Notes under the pieces: model-generated
Database searches by the model: none
Seen by the model: only the letters and a program-made list of their open reading frames with translations
Told to the model about the DNA's origin: nothing
Program-made: the position numbers and the translations under genes
Shown here: positions 26,814 to 36,652 of the stretch, piece after piece
Position numbering within the stretch: the stretch's first letter is position 1
Layout: each line of letters opens with the position of its first letter
NCBI GenBank assembly: GCA_965204415.1
Contig: CBDBEL010000004.1
Coordinates: forward strand, 1,178,001-1,242,000
Direction: 5' to 3'
From: Aldehydirespirator sp965204415
Lineage (GTDB): Bacteria > Actinomycetota > Acidimicrobiia > Acidimicrobiales > Aldehydirespiratoraceae
Length of the DNA stretch: 64,000 bases

Positions 26814-28196
26814 ATGACCGGCGAAGACCTGACCCTTTTCGCCGGCGGGAGCACCTGGTCGCCGTCGTCCTGGAGGGCCAAGCCTGCGAAGCATCAGCCG
26901 GCTTGGCCCGACGAGGCCGATCTCGAGCAGGCCACCAAGGCCCTGCGCGACCTGCCTCCGCTGGTATTTGCCGGCGAGGCCCGGGCCCTGACCGGGCTGA
27001 TGGGCCGGGTGGCCAACGGCGAGGCGTTCCTGCTCCAGGCCGGGGACTGCGCGGAGTCGTTCGACTCGTCGGCCGACTCGATCCGCGACAGGCTGCGGGT
27101 GATCCTGCAGATGGCCATCGTGCTGACCTATTCCGGCGGTGTGCCGCTGGTGAAGGTTGGCCGCATCGCGGGGCAGTTCGCCAAGCCCCGGTCCAGCCCG
27201 ACCGAGACTGTCGGCGACTTGGAGTTGACTTCGTTCCTGGGCCACATGGTCAACGACATCGGCTTCAGCGAGGCCGAGCGGCTGCCCGACCCTCGCCGCC
27301 TGCTCACCGCGTACCACCGGGCCGCGTCCACGCTGAACCTGCTGCGGGCGTTCACCCGGGGCGGCTACGCCGACCTGTCGCAGGTGTCGAGCTGGAACCG
27401 TGAGTTCGTGGCCACGTCGCCGGCGGGCCGGCGCTACGCGCGGATGGCCGACGAGATCGACCGGGCCCTGCGGTTCATGACCGCCTGCGGGGTCACCACG
27501 GCCAACACCCCGCAGCTCCACGAGGTCGAGTTCTACACCAGCCACGAGGCCCTGGTGCTCGACTACGAGGAGGCCCTGACCCGGGTGGACTCGCTGACCG
27601 GGGACACCTACGACTGCTCGGCCCACATGCTCTGGATCGGCGAGCGGACCCGGCAGCTCGACGGCGCCCACGTCGAGTTCCTGCGGGGCGTGCACAACCC
27701 GATCGGCTGCAAGATCGGGCCCACCGCCACCGTCGACGAGGTGCTCGCTCTGTGCGAGGTGCTCAACCCCGGTCGCATTCCCGGCCGCCTGACATTCATC
27801 ACCAGGATGGGCGCCAGCAAGATCGAGACGCTGCTGCCGCCGCTGCTGCGGGCGGTGCGCGACTCGGGGCATCCGGTGGCGTGGGCCTGCGACCCGATGC
27901 ACGGCAACACCTACACGTCCACGTCGGGGCGCAAGACCCGCGACTTCGACGACGTGCTGGCCGAGATCAGCGGCTTCTTCGCGGCCCACACGGCCTGCGG
28001 GACCTGGCCCGGCGGCGTGCACGTCGAGCTCACCGGCGACGCGGTCACCGAGTGCATCGGCGGTGCCGACAAGATCCTCGACGCCGACCTGGAGCAGGCG
28101 TTCGAGACGCTGTGCGATCCCCGGCTCAACGGCCGCCAGTCGGTGGACCTCGCCTTCCGGGTGGCCGAGATGCTCTCGGACCGCGCCCGAACCTAG
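26814..28196 (+). CDS. aroG: Class II DAHP synthase
   Basis: This enzyme condenses phosphoenolpyruvate and erythrose-4-phosphate into DAHP, the first step of the shikimate pathway. The 460-residue chain is of the plant/actinobacterial class II type, with FLLQAGDCAESF, RIAGQFAKPRS, LNLLRAFTRGGYADL, LWIGERTRQLDGAHVEFL, NPIGCKIGP, VAWACDPMHGNT and GGVHVELTGD. The metal-binding Cys, His, Glu and Asp residues lie in these blocks. It is cotranscribed with the sigma factor. Confidence 0.94.
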   Translation: MTGEDLTLFAGGSTWSPSSWRAKPAKHQPAWPDEADLEQATKALRDLPPLVFAGEARALTGLMGRVANGEAFLLQAGDCAESFDSSADSIRDRLRVILQMAIVLTYSGGVPLVKVGRIAGQFAKPRSSPTETVGDLELTSFLGHMVNDIGFSEAERLPDPRRLLTAYHRAASTLNLLRAFTRGGYADLSQVSSWNREFVATSPAGRRYARMADEIDRALRFMTACGVTTANTPQLHEVEFYTSHEALVLDYEEALTRVDSLTGDTYDCSAHMLWIGERTRQLDGAHVEFLRGVHNPIGCKIGPTATVDEVLALCEVLNPGRIPGRLTFITRMGASKIETLLPPLLRAVRDSGHPVAWACDPMHGNTYTSTSGRKTRDFDDVLAEISGFFAAHTACGTWPGGVHVELTGDAVTECIGGADKILDADLEQAFETLCDPRLNGRQSVDLAFRVAEMLSDRART

Positions 28197-28197
28197 A

Positions 28198-29709
28198 TCA
28201 GGCGAGGCGGTCCACGAAGGCCTCGAGCTGGCGCAGGTTGCGGACCTCGAACACGCCGTCGCAGTGGGGGGCGTACTCGCCCACGATCGAGTCGCCGGTG
28301 TCCCAGTAGCTGCGGGGCTCGGGGTTGAGCCAGTACAGGTGGCGGGCCTTCTCCCGTAGGGCTTTGACGATCCAGCTCTCGGGGGCGTGGTAGTTGTTGC
28401 GGGCGTCGCCGAGGACCAGCACGGTGGTCCGGGGACCGACGTCGTTGCCGTAGTTGTCCCAGAACACCCCGAGGGCGTGACCGTAGTCGGAGTGGCCGTC
28501 CACCCAGACCACGTCGGCCTCGGTGTTCACCCGGTGGACCGCTTCAGCGATGTCGTCGGTGCCCTCGAAGTACTGGGTCACCTCGTCGAGCCCGTCGATG
28601 AAGACGAACGACCTCACCTTCGAGAACTGGCTGGAGATGGCGTACACGAGGTGCAGCGTGAACCGGGCGAACGCGGCCACCGACCCAGACACGTCGGCCA
28701 CCACCATGATGTCGGGCTTGTGGGGCCGGGGGTGGCGGAACTTCGGCTCCACCGGCACGCCCCCGTAGGAGAGCGAGTGCCGCACCGTGGAGCGGAAGTC
28801 GAGCGGCCCGGAGCGTCCGTGGCGGCGCTTGCGGACCAGCCGGGCGGCCAGCTTGCGGGTCAGCGGGTAGATGGCCTTGCGGAGGCTGGCCATCTCCTCG
28901 CGGGAAGCGTGCATGAAGTCGATGTCGGACGGCAGCGGCTTGCGCAGGGTCTTGGCCATGGCCTCGACGCCGCGGTCGGCCACCAGCCGGCGCCGGATCT
29001 CGGCCTCGATCTGGCGCTTGAGCTCGGCGATGCGCAGCTCGTAGGTGTCGCGCCTCAGGCGCATCTCGAAGTCGTCGACGCCGCCCTCGGTCTCTTGAGC
29101 CACATCCATTAGCCGTTCGAGCACGCCGTCGAGGTCGAGGTTTCGCAGAGTGCGGTACAGGTAGTAGGTGCCTCCTACGGGACGGCCCGGCTCCATCCCC
29201 GCATAGCGGCGGACCGCCTGGCGGGCCGCAGCCCGGATCATCTCGGCATCGCCCCGCATCAGGGCCCGGTAGAGCATCTCGGCCAGCTCCTCGGGGCTGA
29301 GCATGTCGCCGGCCCCGCCCCGGTCGCCCTCGGCGGCGATCTCGCCGTCGACGTCGGGGATGTCCTCAAGATCGTCCTCGGTGATCTCGTACTGCGCCCC
29401 CCTCAGTGAGAAGTACACCTCGAAGACGGTCTCGAACGCCTTCCAGTGGGCCTGGTTCTTGACCAGCGTGGCCGCCAGCGCGTACTTGAAGGTGTCGCGG
29501 TCCTCGACCGGGATGTGCTTGACGGCCTCCATGGCGTCGAGGTTCTCGGTGAGGCTGGCGGGGATGCCCACCGCCCGCAGCTCCGCGATGAAGCCGTTGA
29601 GCAGGTCCAGCAGAGGATCCCCGGCCTCGGCGGGCAGGCCGCCGACGCTGCCTATGCCGGACGCGTGGTCTGCCACGGTCACAGCCGAGCCCTGACCCCC
29701 CTCGCCCAT
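28198..29709 (-). CDS. VWA domain protein, CoxE-like
   Basis: This 503-residue protein has a C-terminal von Willebrand A domain. DVSGSVAAF is the MIDAS DxSxS, TVLVLGDARNN the later strand, and WLNPEPRSYWDTGDSI the CoxE-type end. The N-terminal half is helical and acidic. Such proteins work with a MoxR AAA+ ATPase as chaperone-like modules that mature metal enzymes or complexes. The partner MoxR gene lies directly upstream on the same strand, with a repeat copy between them. The actual client is not visible here. It converges on the DAHP synthase gene, with no space between. Confidence 0.88.
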   Translation of the reverse strand: MGEGGQGSAVTVADHASGIGSVGGLPAEAGDPLLDLLNGFIAELRAVGIPASLTENLDAMEAVKHIPVEDRDTFKYALAATLVKNQAHWKAFETVFEVYFSLRGAQYEITEDDLEDIPDVDGEIAAEGDRGGAGDMLSPEELAEMLYRALMRGDAEMIRAAARQAVRRYAGMEPGRPVGGTYYLYRTLRNLDLDGVLERLMDVAQETEGGVDDFEMRLRRDTYELRIAELKRQIEAEIRRRLVADRGVEAMAKTLRKPLPSDIDFMHASREEMASLRKAIYPLTRKLAARLVRKRRHGRSGPLDFRSTVRHSLSYGGVPVEPKFRHPRPHKPDIMVVADVSGSVAAFARFTLHLVYAISSQFSKVRSFVFIDGLDEVTQYFEGTDDIAEAVHRVNTEADVVWVDGHSDYGHALGVFWDNYGNDVGPRTTVLVLGDARNNYHAPESWIVKALREKARHLYWLNPEPRSYWDTGDSIVGEYAPHCDGVFEVRNLRQLEAFVDRLA

Positions 29710-29716
29710 CCGGTCA

Positions 29717-29783
29717 GTGTCTCCCGCTCATGTTCACTCCGCTCACGGGCCGCTCGGGCCACGGCCTCGCAGGCTCGGCCTCA
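29717..29783 (-). repeat. Dispersed intergenic repeat, copy 5 (short)
   Basis: On the minus strand it starts with the TGA of the MoxR gene (TGAGGCCGAGCC), keeps the GAGGCCGTGGCCCGAGCGG core and ends GTGAACATGAGCGGGAGACA. It lacks the middle section. Confidence 0.75.
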
Positions 29784-30662
29784 GGCGTCGAGGCCTTCGA
29801 CGGTTGCCAGTTCCTTGCCCGCCCGGGCGATGTCGCTCTGGTACTTGAGCAGGATGTTGATCGTCTCCGCGGCGACGTCGGCATCGACGTGCTGCACACC
29901 GAGCAGCACGAGGGTGCGGGCCCAGTCGAGCGTCTCCGACACCGACGGCGGCTTCTTGAGCTCCAGCCGGCGGATCGAGCGGACCACCCGGGCCACCTGG
30001 TCGGCCAGGTTCTCGGTTATGTCGGGAACCTTGGCCAGCACGATCTCCTTCTCCCGCTCCATCGACGGGTAGTCGATATGCAGGTACAGGCAGCGCCGCT
30101 TGAGGGCCTCGCTCAGCTCGCGGGTGTTGTTGGAGGTGAGGAACACCAGCGGCACCTGCAACGCCTCCATGGTGCCCAGCTCGGGGATCGACACCTGGTA
30201 CTCGCTGAGGATCTCCAGCAGCAGGGCCTCGGTCTCCACCTCGACCCGGTCGACCTCGTCGATCAGCAGCACGATCGGGTCGGTGGCTCTGATGGCCTCC
30301 AGCAGCGGCCGGGTCAGCAGGAACTCGTCGGAGAAGATGTCGGTGGAGATGTTGTCCCATTCCACATCGGCCTCGCGCTCGGTCTGGATGCGCAGGAGCT
30401 GCTTCTTGTAGTTCCACTCATACAGCGCCCTCGCCTCGTCGAGGCCCTCGTAGCACTGCAGGCGGATGAGCCGGCTGTTGGTGATCTCGGCCACGCTCTT
30501 GGCCAGCTGGGTCTTGCCGGTTCCGGCCGGGCCCTCGACCAGCACCGGCTTGTCGAGGCGGTCGGCCAGGTAGACGACTCCGGCCAGGCCGGCGTCGCAG
30601 AGGTAGTCGACCTTGGAGAGGCCCTCACGGACCGCGTCGACGTCGGTGAATCGGTGCGACAT
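29781..30662 (-). CDS. MoxR-family AAA+ ATPase
   Basis: This 293-residue AAA+ ATPase has Walker A GPAGTGKTQLAKS near residue 44, Walker B IVLLIDEVDRVE, sensor 1 LVFLTSNNTRE, an Arg finger region in LKRRCLYLHIDYP, and the small helical lid domain. With the VWA protein downstream it forms a MoxR-VWA pair like CoxD-CoxE. It is expected to remodel or load metal into a client enzyme (inference). Family and fold are clear; the client is unknown. Confidence 0.93.
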   Translation of the reverse strand: MSHRFTDVDAVREGLSKVDYLCDAGLAGVVYLADRLDKPVLVEGPAGTGKTQLAKSVAEITNSRLIRLQCYEGLDEARALYEWNYKKQLLRIQTEREADVEWDNISTDIFSDEFLLTRPLLEAIRATDPIVLLIDEVDRVEVETEALLLEILSEYQVSIPELGTMEALQVPLVFLTSNNTRELSEALKRRCLYLHIDYPSMEREKEIVLAKVPDITENLADQVARVVRSIRRLELKKPPSVSETLDWARTLVLLGVQHVDADVAAETINILLKYQSDIARAGKELATVEGLDA

Positions 30663-30684
30663 TGGCGATCGGTCCAGCGGTCGG

Positions 30685-32013
30685 CTAGCGGACGTGTCCT
30701 TCGCCGCGCACGACGAACTTCAGCGTGGTCAACTGGTCGAGACCCATCGGGCCCCGGGCGTGGAGCTTCTGGGTGCTGATCCCGATCTCCGCACCGAAGC
30801 CGAACTCCTCGCCGTCCACGAACCGGGTGGAGGCGTTGACGAGCACCGCGGCGGCGTCGACCTCCCGGGTGAACCGGTCGGCGGCCGCGATGTCGGAGGT
30901 GATGATGGTCTCGGAGTGGCCCGATCCGTTGCGGTTCACATGCGAGATGGCCTCGTCGAGGGTGTCGACCACCTTCACCGACATCCTCAGGTCGAGGAAC
31001 TCGGTGGCGTGGTCGGCCGCGGTGGCCTCGCCCATCGACGGCACCGCCCCGCGGGCCCGCTCGTCACCGAGCAGCTCGACGCCGTCGAGGGCGGCCGCGG
31101 CCCGGGGCAGGAACTCGTCTGCCACCGCCGAGTGGACCACCAGCGACTCCAGGGCGTTGCACACCCCCGGCCGCTGTGTCTTGCCGTTGACGACGATGTC
31201 CAGGGCTTTGTCGAGGTCGGCGGTGGCGTCGACGTAGGCGTGGCAGTTGCCGGCCCCGTCGATCACTACTGGCACGGTGGCGTGCTCGAGGATGGACGCG
31301 ATGAGCGACGGCCCGCCCCGCGGGATCAGGCAGTCGATGTGGTCGTTCTGCTGCATGAACTCCACCGCGGCGGCACGCGACGTGTCCTCGACCAGGATGA
31401 GGGCGTCGGCGGGCAGGCCGGCCGACGAGATGGCCTCGCGGATTGCGGCCGCGATGGCCACGTTGGATGTGATCGCGGACGACGAGCCCCGCAGGAAGGC
31501 GGCGTTGCCCGACTTGAGGCAGAGGCCGGCCGCGTCGGAGGTGACGTTGGGGCGGCTCTCGTAGATGATGGCCACCACGCCGAGAGGCACCCGGACCCGC
31601 TCGATGCGCAGCCCGTTGGGACGGACCCAGCCGTCGGCCACTTCGCCGATGGGGTCCCGGCGGGCCGCGATCTGCCGCAGGCCGCCGGCCATGGCCTCGA
31701 TGCGGGCCGGAGACAGGCGGAGGCGGTCGACGAGGGCCGCCGGAGTCCCGCCGGCTTCCGCCTGGGCGATGTCGATGGCGTTGGCCGCACAGATCTCGCC
31801 GGTCCGGGCCACCAGCAGGTCGGCCGCGGCCATCAGGGCGGCGTCCTTGGCCGCGGTCGACGCGGCAGCCATCAGTCGGGAGGCCGCCTTGGCCCGGGCA
31901 GCCAGCTCGGCAACGGGCGTCACGGCGGGCTCAGCGCCCGAACCGGGGGCGGGCGGGTCGGCAGACTCGACGGGCGCGGCGGACGGGATGACGGTGGTTG
32001 CTGCGCTGCTCAT
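30685..32013 (-). CDS. proA: Gamma-glutamyl phosphate reductase
   Basis: ProA reduces gamma-glutamyl phosphate to glutamate semialdehyde with NADPH in proline synthesis. The 442-residue aldehyde dehydrogenase-fold protein has the catalytic Cys in RPGVCNALES, plus IYESRPNVTSDAAGLCLKSGNA (in pieces), DGAGNCHAYVD and STRFVDGEEFGFGAEIGIST. An Ala/Pro-rich N-terminal extension of about 30 residues is not conserved. The partner proB lies 10.6 kb away, separated by murJ, pspA and the mobile island, whereas many actinobacteria have proB and proA side by side. Confidence 0.95.
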   Translation of the reverse strand: MSSAATTVIPSAAPVESADPPAPGSGAEPAVTPVAELAARAKAASRLMAAASTAAKDAALMAAADLLVARTGEICAANAIDIAQAEAGGTPAALVDRLRLSPARIEAMAGGLRQIAARRDPIGEVADGWVRPNGLRIERVRVPLGVVAIIYESRPNVTSDAAGLCLKSGNAAFLRGSSSAITSNVAIAAAIREAISSAGLPADALILVEDTSRAAAVEFMQQNDHIDCLIPRGGPSLIASILEHATVPVVIDGAGNCHAYVDATADLDKALDIVVNGKTQRPGVCNALESLVVHSAVADEFLPRAAAALDGVELLGDERARGAVPSMGEATAADHATEFLDLRMSVKVVDTLDEAISHVNRNGSGHSETIITSDIAAADRFTREVDAAAVLVNASTRFVDGEEFGFGAEIGISTQKLHARGPMGLDQLTTLKFVVRGEGHVR

Positions 32014-32054
32014 CGTCTCAGGCTATAGGAGCGGCAGGGCCAGCCTCCCCCTCA

Positions 32055-32170
32055 GAGGCCGAGCGGACGGGCGGCACAGGTCTCGGGGGATCGGCGAAGC
32101 GCCGAGCGAGACCGTGGCCCGAGCAGCCCGTGAGCGGCGGCCCGTGAGCGCAGCGAACCGCAGCGGCAGG
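32055..32170 (+). repeat. Dispersed intergenic repeat, copy 6
   Basis: This is a diverged copy between the divergent proA and murJ genes. It has GAGGCCGAGCGGACGGG, a changed middle, a partial duplication of the CCCGTGAGCG block, and CGCAGCGAACCGCAGCGGCA at its end. Confidence 0.7.
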
Positions 32171-32244
32171 CACGCACCCCCGTCTCAGGCCGCCGGGGCA
32201 GCGCGGCTAGCCTCGCCTCTTACGCATGATGGACTCTCCTAGCC

Positions 32245-33909
32245 GTGACTGAGCCGAGACGGCCCCGGCGAGCGTCGGGCCCGCTGCTGGTCGCGCTGGG
32301 GATCGGCCTCAGCCGCCTGGCTGGTCTGGGCCGCGAGACTGTCGCCTCGCGGCTTCTGGGCAACACCGCGGCCGGCGACGCCTTCGCGGTGGCCATGCGC
32401 ATCCCCAACATGCTCCAGAACCTGCTGGGCGAGGGCGTGCTGTCGGCCAGTTTCGTGCCCGTCTACAGCCGCCTGCTCGACGAGGCCACCGACGAGGGGG
32501 GCGACGCAGAGGATCCGGGCCGGGTGGCCGGCGCGGTGGCTGCCGCGCTGATGACCGTCGTCGGGCTGGCGGTGGCGCTGATCGTGACCCTGGCCCGGCC
32601 CATCACCTTCGTGCTGGCGCCCGGCCTCGAGGGCGACCGCTTCGACCTGGCCGTCTCACTGGTTCGCATAACCGCGCTGGGCACCGGCTTCGCGGTGCTG
32701 TCGGCATGGTGCCTGGGCGTGCTCAACAGCCACCGCCGCTTCTTCGTGTCGTACGCCGCGCCGGTGCTGTGGAACGCGGTCCAGGTCGGGGCTCTGGTGG
32801 TGGCCTGGATCCTGGCCTTCGACCTGGACGGCGTGGCCCGGGCCATGGCCTGGGGCGTGGCCGTCGGCGGCCTGGCCCAGCTGCTGGTGCAGCTCCCGCT
32901 CACCGTGCGCCTGGCCCGGGGCCTGCGGCTGCGCTGGATGCGGGACCACAGCGGCCTGCGCGAGATCAGGCGCCGTTTCGGGCCCGCCGTGCTGGGAAGG
33001 GGCGTGGTTCAGGTCTCGGCCTACGTCGACTTGATGCTGGCCTCGCTGCTGGCCACCGGGGCGGTGGCCGCCCTGTACCGGGCCCAGATCCTGTACATGC
33101 TGCCGGTGAGCCTGTTCGCCATGAGCGTCGCCGCGGCCGAGCTGCCCGAGATGTCGCGCCTGGCCAACAACCCGGCTGCGCTGGCCGCCCGATCCCGGGC
33201 GGCGATGCACAGGGTGGCGTTCTGGATGCTGCTCGCGGCCGCGGTCTACGCCGCGGCCGGCGACCTCATCGTGGAACTGCTGTTCGAGGGCGGCGTGTTC
33301 GAGTCGGCCGACACGGTGCTGGTCTGGTTCGTGATCGCGGCCTACGCGATCGGCTTGCCCGCAACCGGGGTGAGCCGGGTGCTCCAGAACGCCTGCTACG
33401 CCCGGGGCGACACGGCCGGGCCCGCTCGCATCGCCGCGGTCCGGGTGGCGGTGGCCGCCGCCGTCGGCACGGTCGTCATGTTCCCGCTGGACCGCATCGT
33501 GGTCGGCCCCGACGGACTGATCGGCGCCGCCGACGCCCTGGGACTGGCGTGGGCGTTGCCCGCAGCCGAGCGGGCACTCGACGATGCGGTGCGACTCGGT
33601 GCGGTCGGGCTGGCCCTCGGATCGGCGGTGGCCGCATGGACGGAGATCGCCATGCTGTCGCGCCGGTTCGGCTTCCCCGACGCGGTGCGATCAGCGCTGG
33701 GGGCCCCGGCTGCCGCCGCGGCCGTCTCCTTCGCGGCGACCGCCGCTCTCAAGCTTCTGGTGGACGGCTGGCCGTCAATCCTGTCGGCGCCGCTAGTGGC
33801 CGCGGCCGCGGTTCTCGTCTACGCGCTGGTGGCCTTCCGCAGCGGCGTAGCCGAGGCCCACCTGCTGCTCCAGCCGCTGCGAAGGGCGCTGTGGACCTCG
33901 CGGGACTAG
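32245..33909 (+). CDS. murJ: Lipid II flippase MurJ
   Basis: MurJ moves lipid II across the cytoplasmic membrane for peptidoglycan synthesis. The 554-residue MOP-superfamily protein has the N-terminal family block SRLAGLGRETVASRLLG, AFAVAMRIPNMLQNLLGEG and LSASFVPVYSRLL, followed by about 14 hydrophobic segments. The start is a GTG. It is followed 10 bases later by pspA, an unusual partner that may respond to membrane stress (inference). Two plus-strand genes here interrupt the minus-strand proB-proA order. Confidence 0.93.
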   Translation: MTEPRRPRRASGPLLVALGIGLSRLAGLGRETVASRLLGNTAAGDAFAVAMRIPNMLQNLLGEGVLSASFVPVYSRLLDEATDEGGDAEDPGRVAGAVAAALMTVVGLAVALIVTLARPITFVLAPGLEGDRFDLAVSLVRITALGTGFAVLSAWCLGVLNSHRRFFVSYAAPVLWNAVQVGALVVAWILAFDLDGVARAMAWGVAVGGLAQLLVQLPLTVRLARGLRLRWMRDHSGLREIRRRFGPAVLGRGVVQVSAYVDLMLASLLATGAVAALYRAQILYMLPVSLFAMSVAAAELPEMSRLANNPAALAARSRAAMHRVAFWMLLAAAVYAAAGDLIVELLFEGGVFESADTVLVWFVIAAYAIGLPATGVSRVLQNACYARGDTAGPARIAAVRVAVAAAVGTVVMFPLDRIVVGPDGLIGAADALGLAWALPAAERALDDAVRLGAVGLALGSAVAAWTEIAMLSRRFGFPDAVRSALGAPAAAAAVSFAATAALKLLVDGWPSILSAPLVAAAAVLVYALVAFRSGVAEAHLLLQPLRRALWTSRD

Positions 33910-33919
33910 AGTTCAAGCC

Positions 33920-34720
33920 ATGTGGAAGCTCCTAAAGCGCCGCTGGAAGTACCTGACAGCCCGCCTTGGGGGCCGCTGGGAGGAGAAGGCCGACCCCAAG
34001 ACCCAGCTTGAACAGGCCATTGGGGAGGCCCGCGAGCAGCATCGCCGCCTCAAGGACCAGGCCGCCAATGTGATCGCCAACCAGAAGCAGACCGAGATGC
34101 GGCTGAACCGGGCCATCACCGAGTTGGAGAGAGTCAACGTCAACGCCCGCCGCGCCCTGATGATGGCCCAGGAGGCTGTCTCGGACAGTGATCAAGCCAA
34201 GGCCAAGTCCTACAACTCGGCAGCCGAGCAACTGGCGGGCCGGATGATCACGCTCGAGCAGGAGATCGAGAGCCTCAAGGATCTCTACTTGCAGACATCG
34301 CAGGCGTCGGATGAAGCCAAGGCAGCCGTCACCCAGAACGCGTTGAGCCTGCAGGAGAAGCTGCGACAGCGTCAGAAGCTGCTCGGACAGCTCGATCAGG
34401 CTCGCATGCAGGAGCAGATGAACGAGGCGATGACCTCGCTGTCGGAAGCGGTCGGAGAGGAGCTTCCGACCTTCAACGAGATCCGAGACAAGATCGAGGC
34501 GCGCTACGCCAAGGCGAAGGGCATGGCCGAGCTAGCCGAGGGCGGCCCCGAGGTGAGCATGCTCGAGATCGAGGAGGCGGCCCGCAACAAGGAGGCGAAG
34601 GCTCGCCTCGACCAGATGAGGGAGAATCTAGGCCTCCCCGCGCCAAGGACTGACGAGATCCTTGAGGCGACCGTCGTAGAGACGGCTGCAGCCGAGGCGC
34701 CCACAACTCCTGACGACTGA
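33920..34720 (+). CDS. pspA: PspA/IM30 family membrane-stress protein
   Basis: This 266-residue protein of the PspA/Vipp1 (ESCRT-III-like) family coats and repairs stressed membranes. Nearly the whole length is predicted coiled coil, with an amphipathic N-terminal helix (MWKLLKRRWKYLTARLGG), DPKTQLEQAIGEAREQ and long Gln/Glu/Ala-rich helices. The C-terminal 30 residues are low complexity. It is the last gene before the mobile island; its stop lies 42 bases from the left island boundary. Confidence 0.92.
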   Translation: MWKLLKRRWKYLTARLGGRWEEKADPKTQLEQAIGEAREQHRRLKDQAANVIANQKQTEMRLNRAITELERVNVNARRALMMAQEAVSDSDQAKAKSYNSAAEQLAGRMITLEQEIESLKDLYLQTSQASDEAKAAVTQNALSLQEKLRQRQKLLGQLDQARMQEQMNEAMTSLSEAVGEELPTFNEIRDKIEARYAKAKGMAELAEGGPEVSMLEIEEAARNKEAKARLDQMRENLGLPAPRTDEILEATVVETAAAEAPTTPDD

Positions 34721-34761
34721 ACGGCAGGCTGTAAGGCACCTGTCAGCCAAGGATCGGCCAT

Positions 34762-34793
34762 CTAGGAGCCGGGCAGGACTACCAGATCGTTGG
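34762..34793. repeat. Left direct repeat of the island, a copy of the proB 3' end
   Basis: This 32-base segment matches the last 32 bases of proB (42605-42636) at 30 positions and in the same orientation. On the minus strand it encodes NDLVVLPGS and a TAG stop. No other part of proB is present here. It looks like an attachment-site duplicate. Confidence 0.85.
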
Positions 34794-34986
34794 GTTGTCC
34801 GAAGTGAACCTTCGGATGCACCAACGACCGGCGACCAAGTGCAGGCTCTTGCCATTACGCCAGACTCACCGACTGGCGAAACCGCTGGGGGGTGCGCGGT
34901 CGTCTGCGCGAAACTGGCCAGGTCCATCTACGACCTATGGCACGGCATCTCCAGATGGATACCCCAAGGTGGGGTGTCGGCGGCCA
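34794..34986. other. Left flank of the island without a recognised gene
   Basis: The stretch contains a short hairpin (CCGAAG around TGAAC with CTTCGG) just inside the left repeat. No protein-coding frame resembles a known family. It may be the remnant of the left arm of the island. Confidence 0.5.
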
Positions 34987-35167
34987 TGAGATCCTGCCCA
35001 GTGGCGGCCATGTAGCTGCCCGCTGGCGGCCAACAGTTCTGCCCAGTGGCGGCCAACAGGGTTGCCCACGTTGAAGTCCATGGCCCGTCGTGGTCCACCG
35101 CGGCGGGGTGCTCCTCCTACTCGAATGGCCGGTCACCACGACCGTGGCCATCGAGCAGGAGGAGCAA

Positions 35168-36652
35168 GTGAAGTCTCGCGAGGAAATCATGAACATGTTG
35201 GAAGCATTCGACCTGACTGGGTCGTTGCGCGATGCCGGCGAGTTGGCCGGCGTGTCTCATCACACCGTGGCCCGCTATGTCGCTATGCGCGACGCCGGCG
35301 AGCTGGTCGACTGCGGGCCGCGGCGCAGGGAGCGGATCATCGATCCGTGGCTGCCGAAGATCGAGGAGTGGGTCGAGCGGTCCCACGCCAAGATCCGTGC
35401 CGATCGGGCTTTCGACAAGCTCGCTGCGTTGGGTTACACCGGTTCGGAGCGCACGGTGCGCCGGGCGGTGGCGGAGGTGAAGGCCAACCATCGTCGTGGC
35501 CGGCGGCGGGTGTATCGGCCCTGGATCCCCGAGCCGGGCATGTGGGCGCAGTGGGACTGGGGCGCTGGTCCGGTCATCTGTGGGCGAAGGACGAGTCTGT
35601 TCTGTGCGTGGCTGGCGTGGTCGAGGTTCCGGGTGGTGGTGCCGTGCTGGGACCGCACCCTGCCCACGGTGGTTGCCTGTGTGGATCGGGCGATGAGAGC
35701 CTTCGGCGGCGCTCCGACGTATTGGTTGACCGACAACGAGCGCACCGTCACGATCGACCACGTCGCTGGGATCGCTGTGCGCCATCCGCAGATCGTCGCG
35801 GTCGGCGCCCATTATGGGATCACGGTGGCGACGTGTGTGCCGGCTGACCCCGAGTCCAAGGGCGGCAGCGAGGCGACCGTGCGGATCGCCAAGGCCGACT
35901 TGGTGCCAACCGACGCGAACCTGCGCGGCGACTACACCGGCTGGGCCGAGCTGGTCGAGGCCTGCGAGGCGTGGATGGCCGAGATCAACGCCCGCCAGCA
36001 TCGGGTGACCCGACGGCCGCCGGCGGAGATGCTCACCGAGGAACGGCATCGGCTGCACACGCTGCCCGAGGCCCCCTACACGGCGGCGCTGGGGGAGACC
36101 CGCAAGGTCACTTGGAGCTCCACGATCAGCTTCGGCGGGGTGACCTACTCGGTCCCGCACACCCTCGCCGACGAGACGGTGTGGGTGCGCGTCGACGGCG
36201 ACCAGGTCGTCGTCGTGCACTGCGCATCGTCAGGACCCGTCGAGGTGGCCCGCCATCAGCGTTCGACACCTGGGCATCCGATGATCGACGACGCCCACTA
36301 CCCGCCGCGCCCAGCTGGACCCCTGGCGCGGCGTCCAAGACCGGTGAGCGCGGCCGAGGCCGAGTTCCTGGCGCTCGGCGAGGGCGCTCGCACCTGGCTG
36401 GTCGAGGCCGCCGCGGCGGGCACGGGCCGCATGAAGGTCAAGATGGCCCAAGCCGTCACCCTTGCACGCCTCCACGGCCAGGTGCGCGTTGATTGGGCGC
36501 TCGGCCACGCCGCGATGTTCGGCCGCTTCGCAGACGGCGACCTGGCCTCGATCCTGGATGCTCACCCGCCCGGACGCCGCCGGCGCGCCGATGACGTGCA
36601 CTCGCTGCAGTCCGGCACCGCCGCCTGGGGTCGCCTCGGAGGCGACCGATGA
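35168..36652 (+). CDS. istA: IS21 transposase IstA
   Basis: This 494-residue DDE transposase has an N-terminal helix-turn-helix (SLRDAGELAGVSHHTVARYV), a second one with SERTVRRAVAEVK, and a retroviral-integrase-like core. The core has Asp in WAQWDWGAG, Asp in YWLTDNERTV and Glu in PESKGGSEATVR. A C-terminal beta-barrel begins near SFGGVTYSVP. The GTG at 35168 preceded by GGAGGAG is preferred over the ATG at 35090. All catalytic residues are intact, so it may be active. Its ATGA overlap couples it to istB. Confidence 0.93.
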   Translation: MKSREEIMNMLEAFDLTGSLRDAGELAGVSHHTVARYVAMRDAGELVDCGPRRRERIIDPWLPKIEEWVERSHAKIRADRAFDKLAALGYTGSERTVRRAVAEVKANHRRGRRRVYRPWIPEPGMWAQWDWGAGPVICGRRTSLFCAWLAWSRFRVVVPCWDRTLPTVVACVDRAMRAFGGAPTYWLTDNERTVTIDHVAGIAVRHPQIVAVGAHYGITVATCVPADPESKGGSEATVRIAKADLVPTDANLRGDYTGWAELVEACEAWMAEINARQHRVTRRPPAEMLTEERHRLHTLPEAPYTAALGETRKVTWSSTISFGGVTYSVPHTLADETVWVRVDGDQVVVVHCASSGPVEVARHQRSTPGHPMIDDAHYPPRPAGPLARRPRPVSAAEAEFLALGEGARTWLVEAAAAGTGRMKVKMAQAVTLARLHGQVRVDWALGHAAMFGRFADGDLASILDAHPPGRRRRADDVHSLQSGTAAWGRLGGDR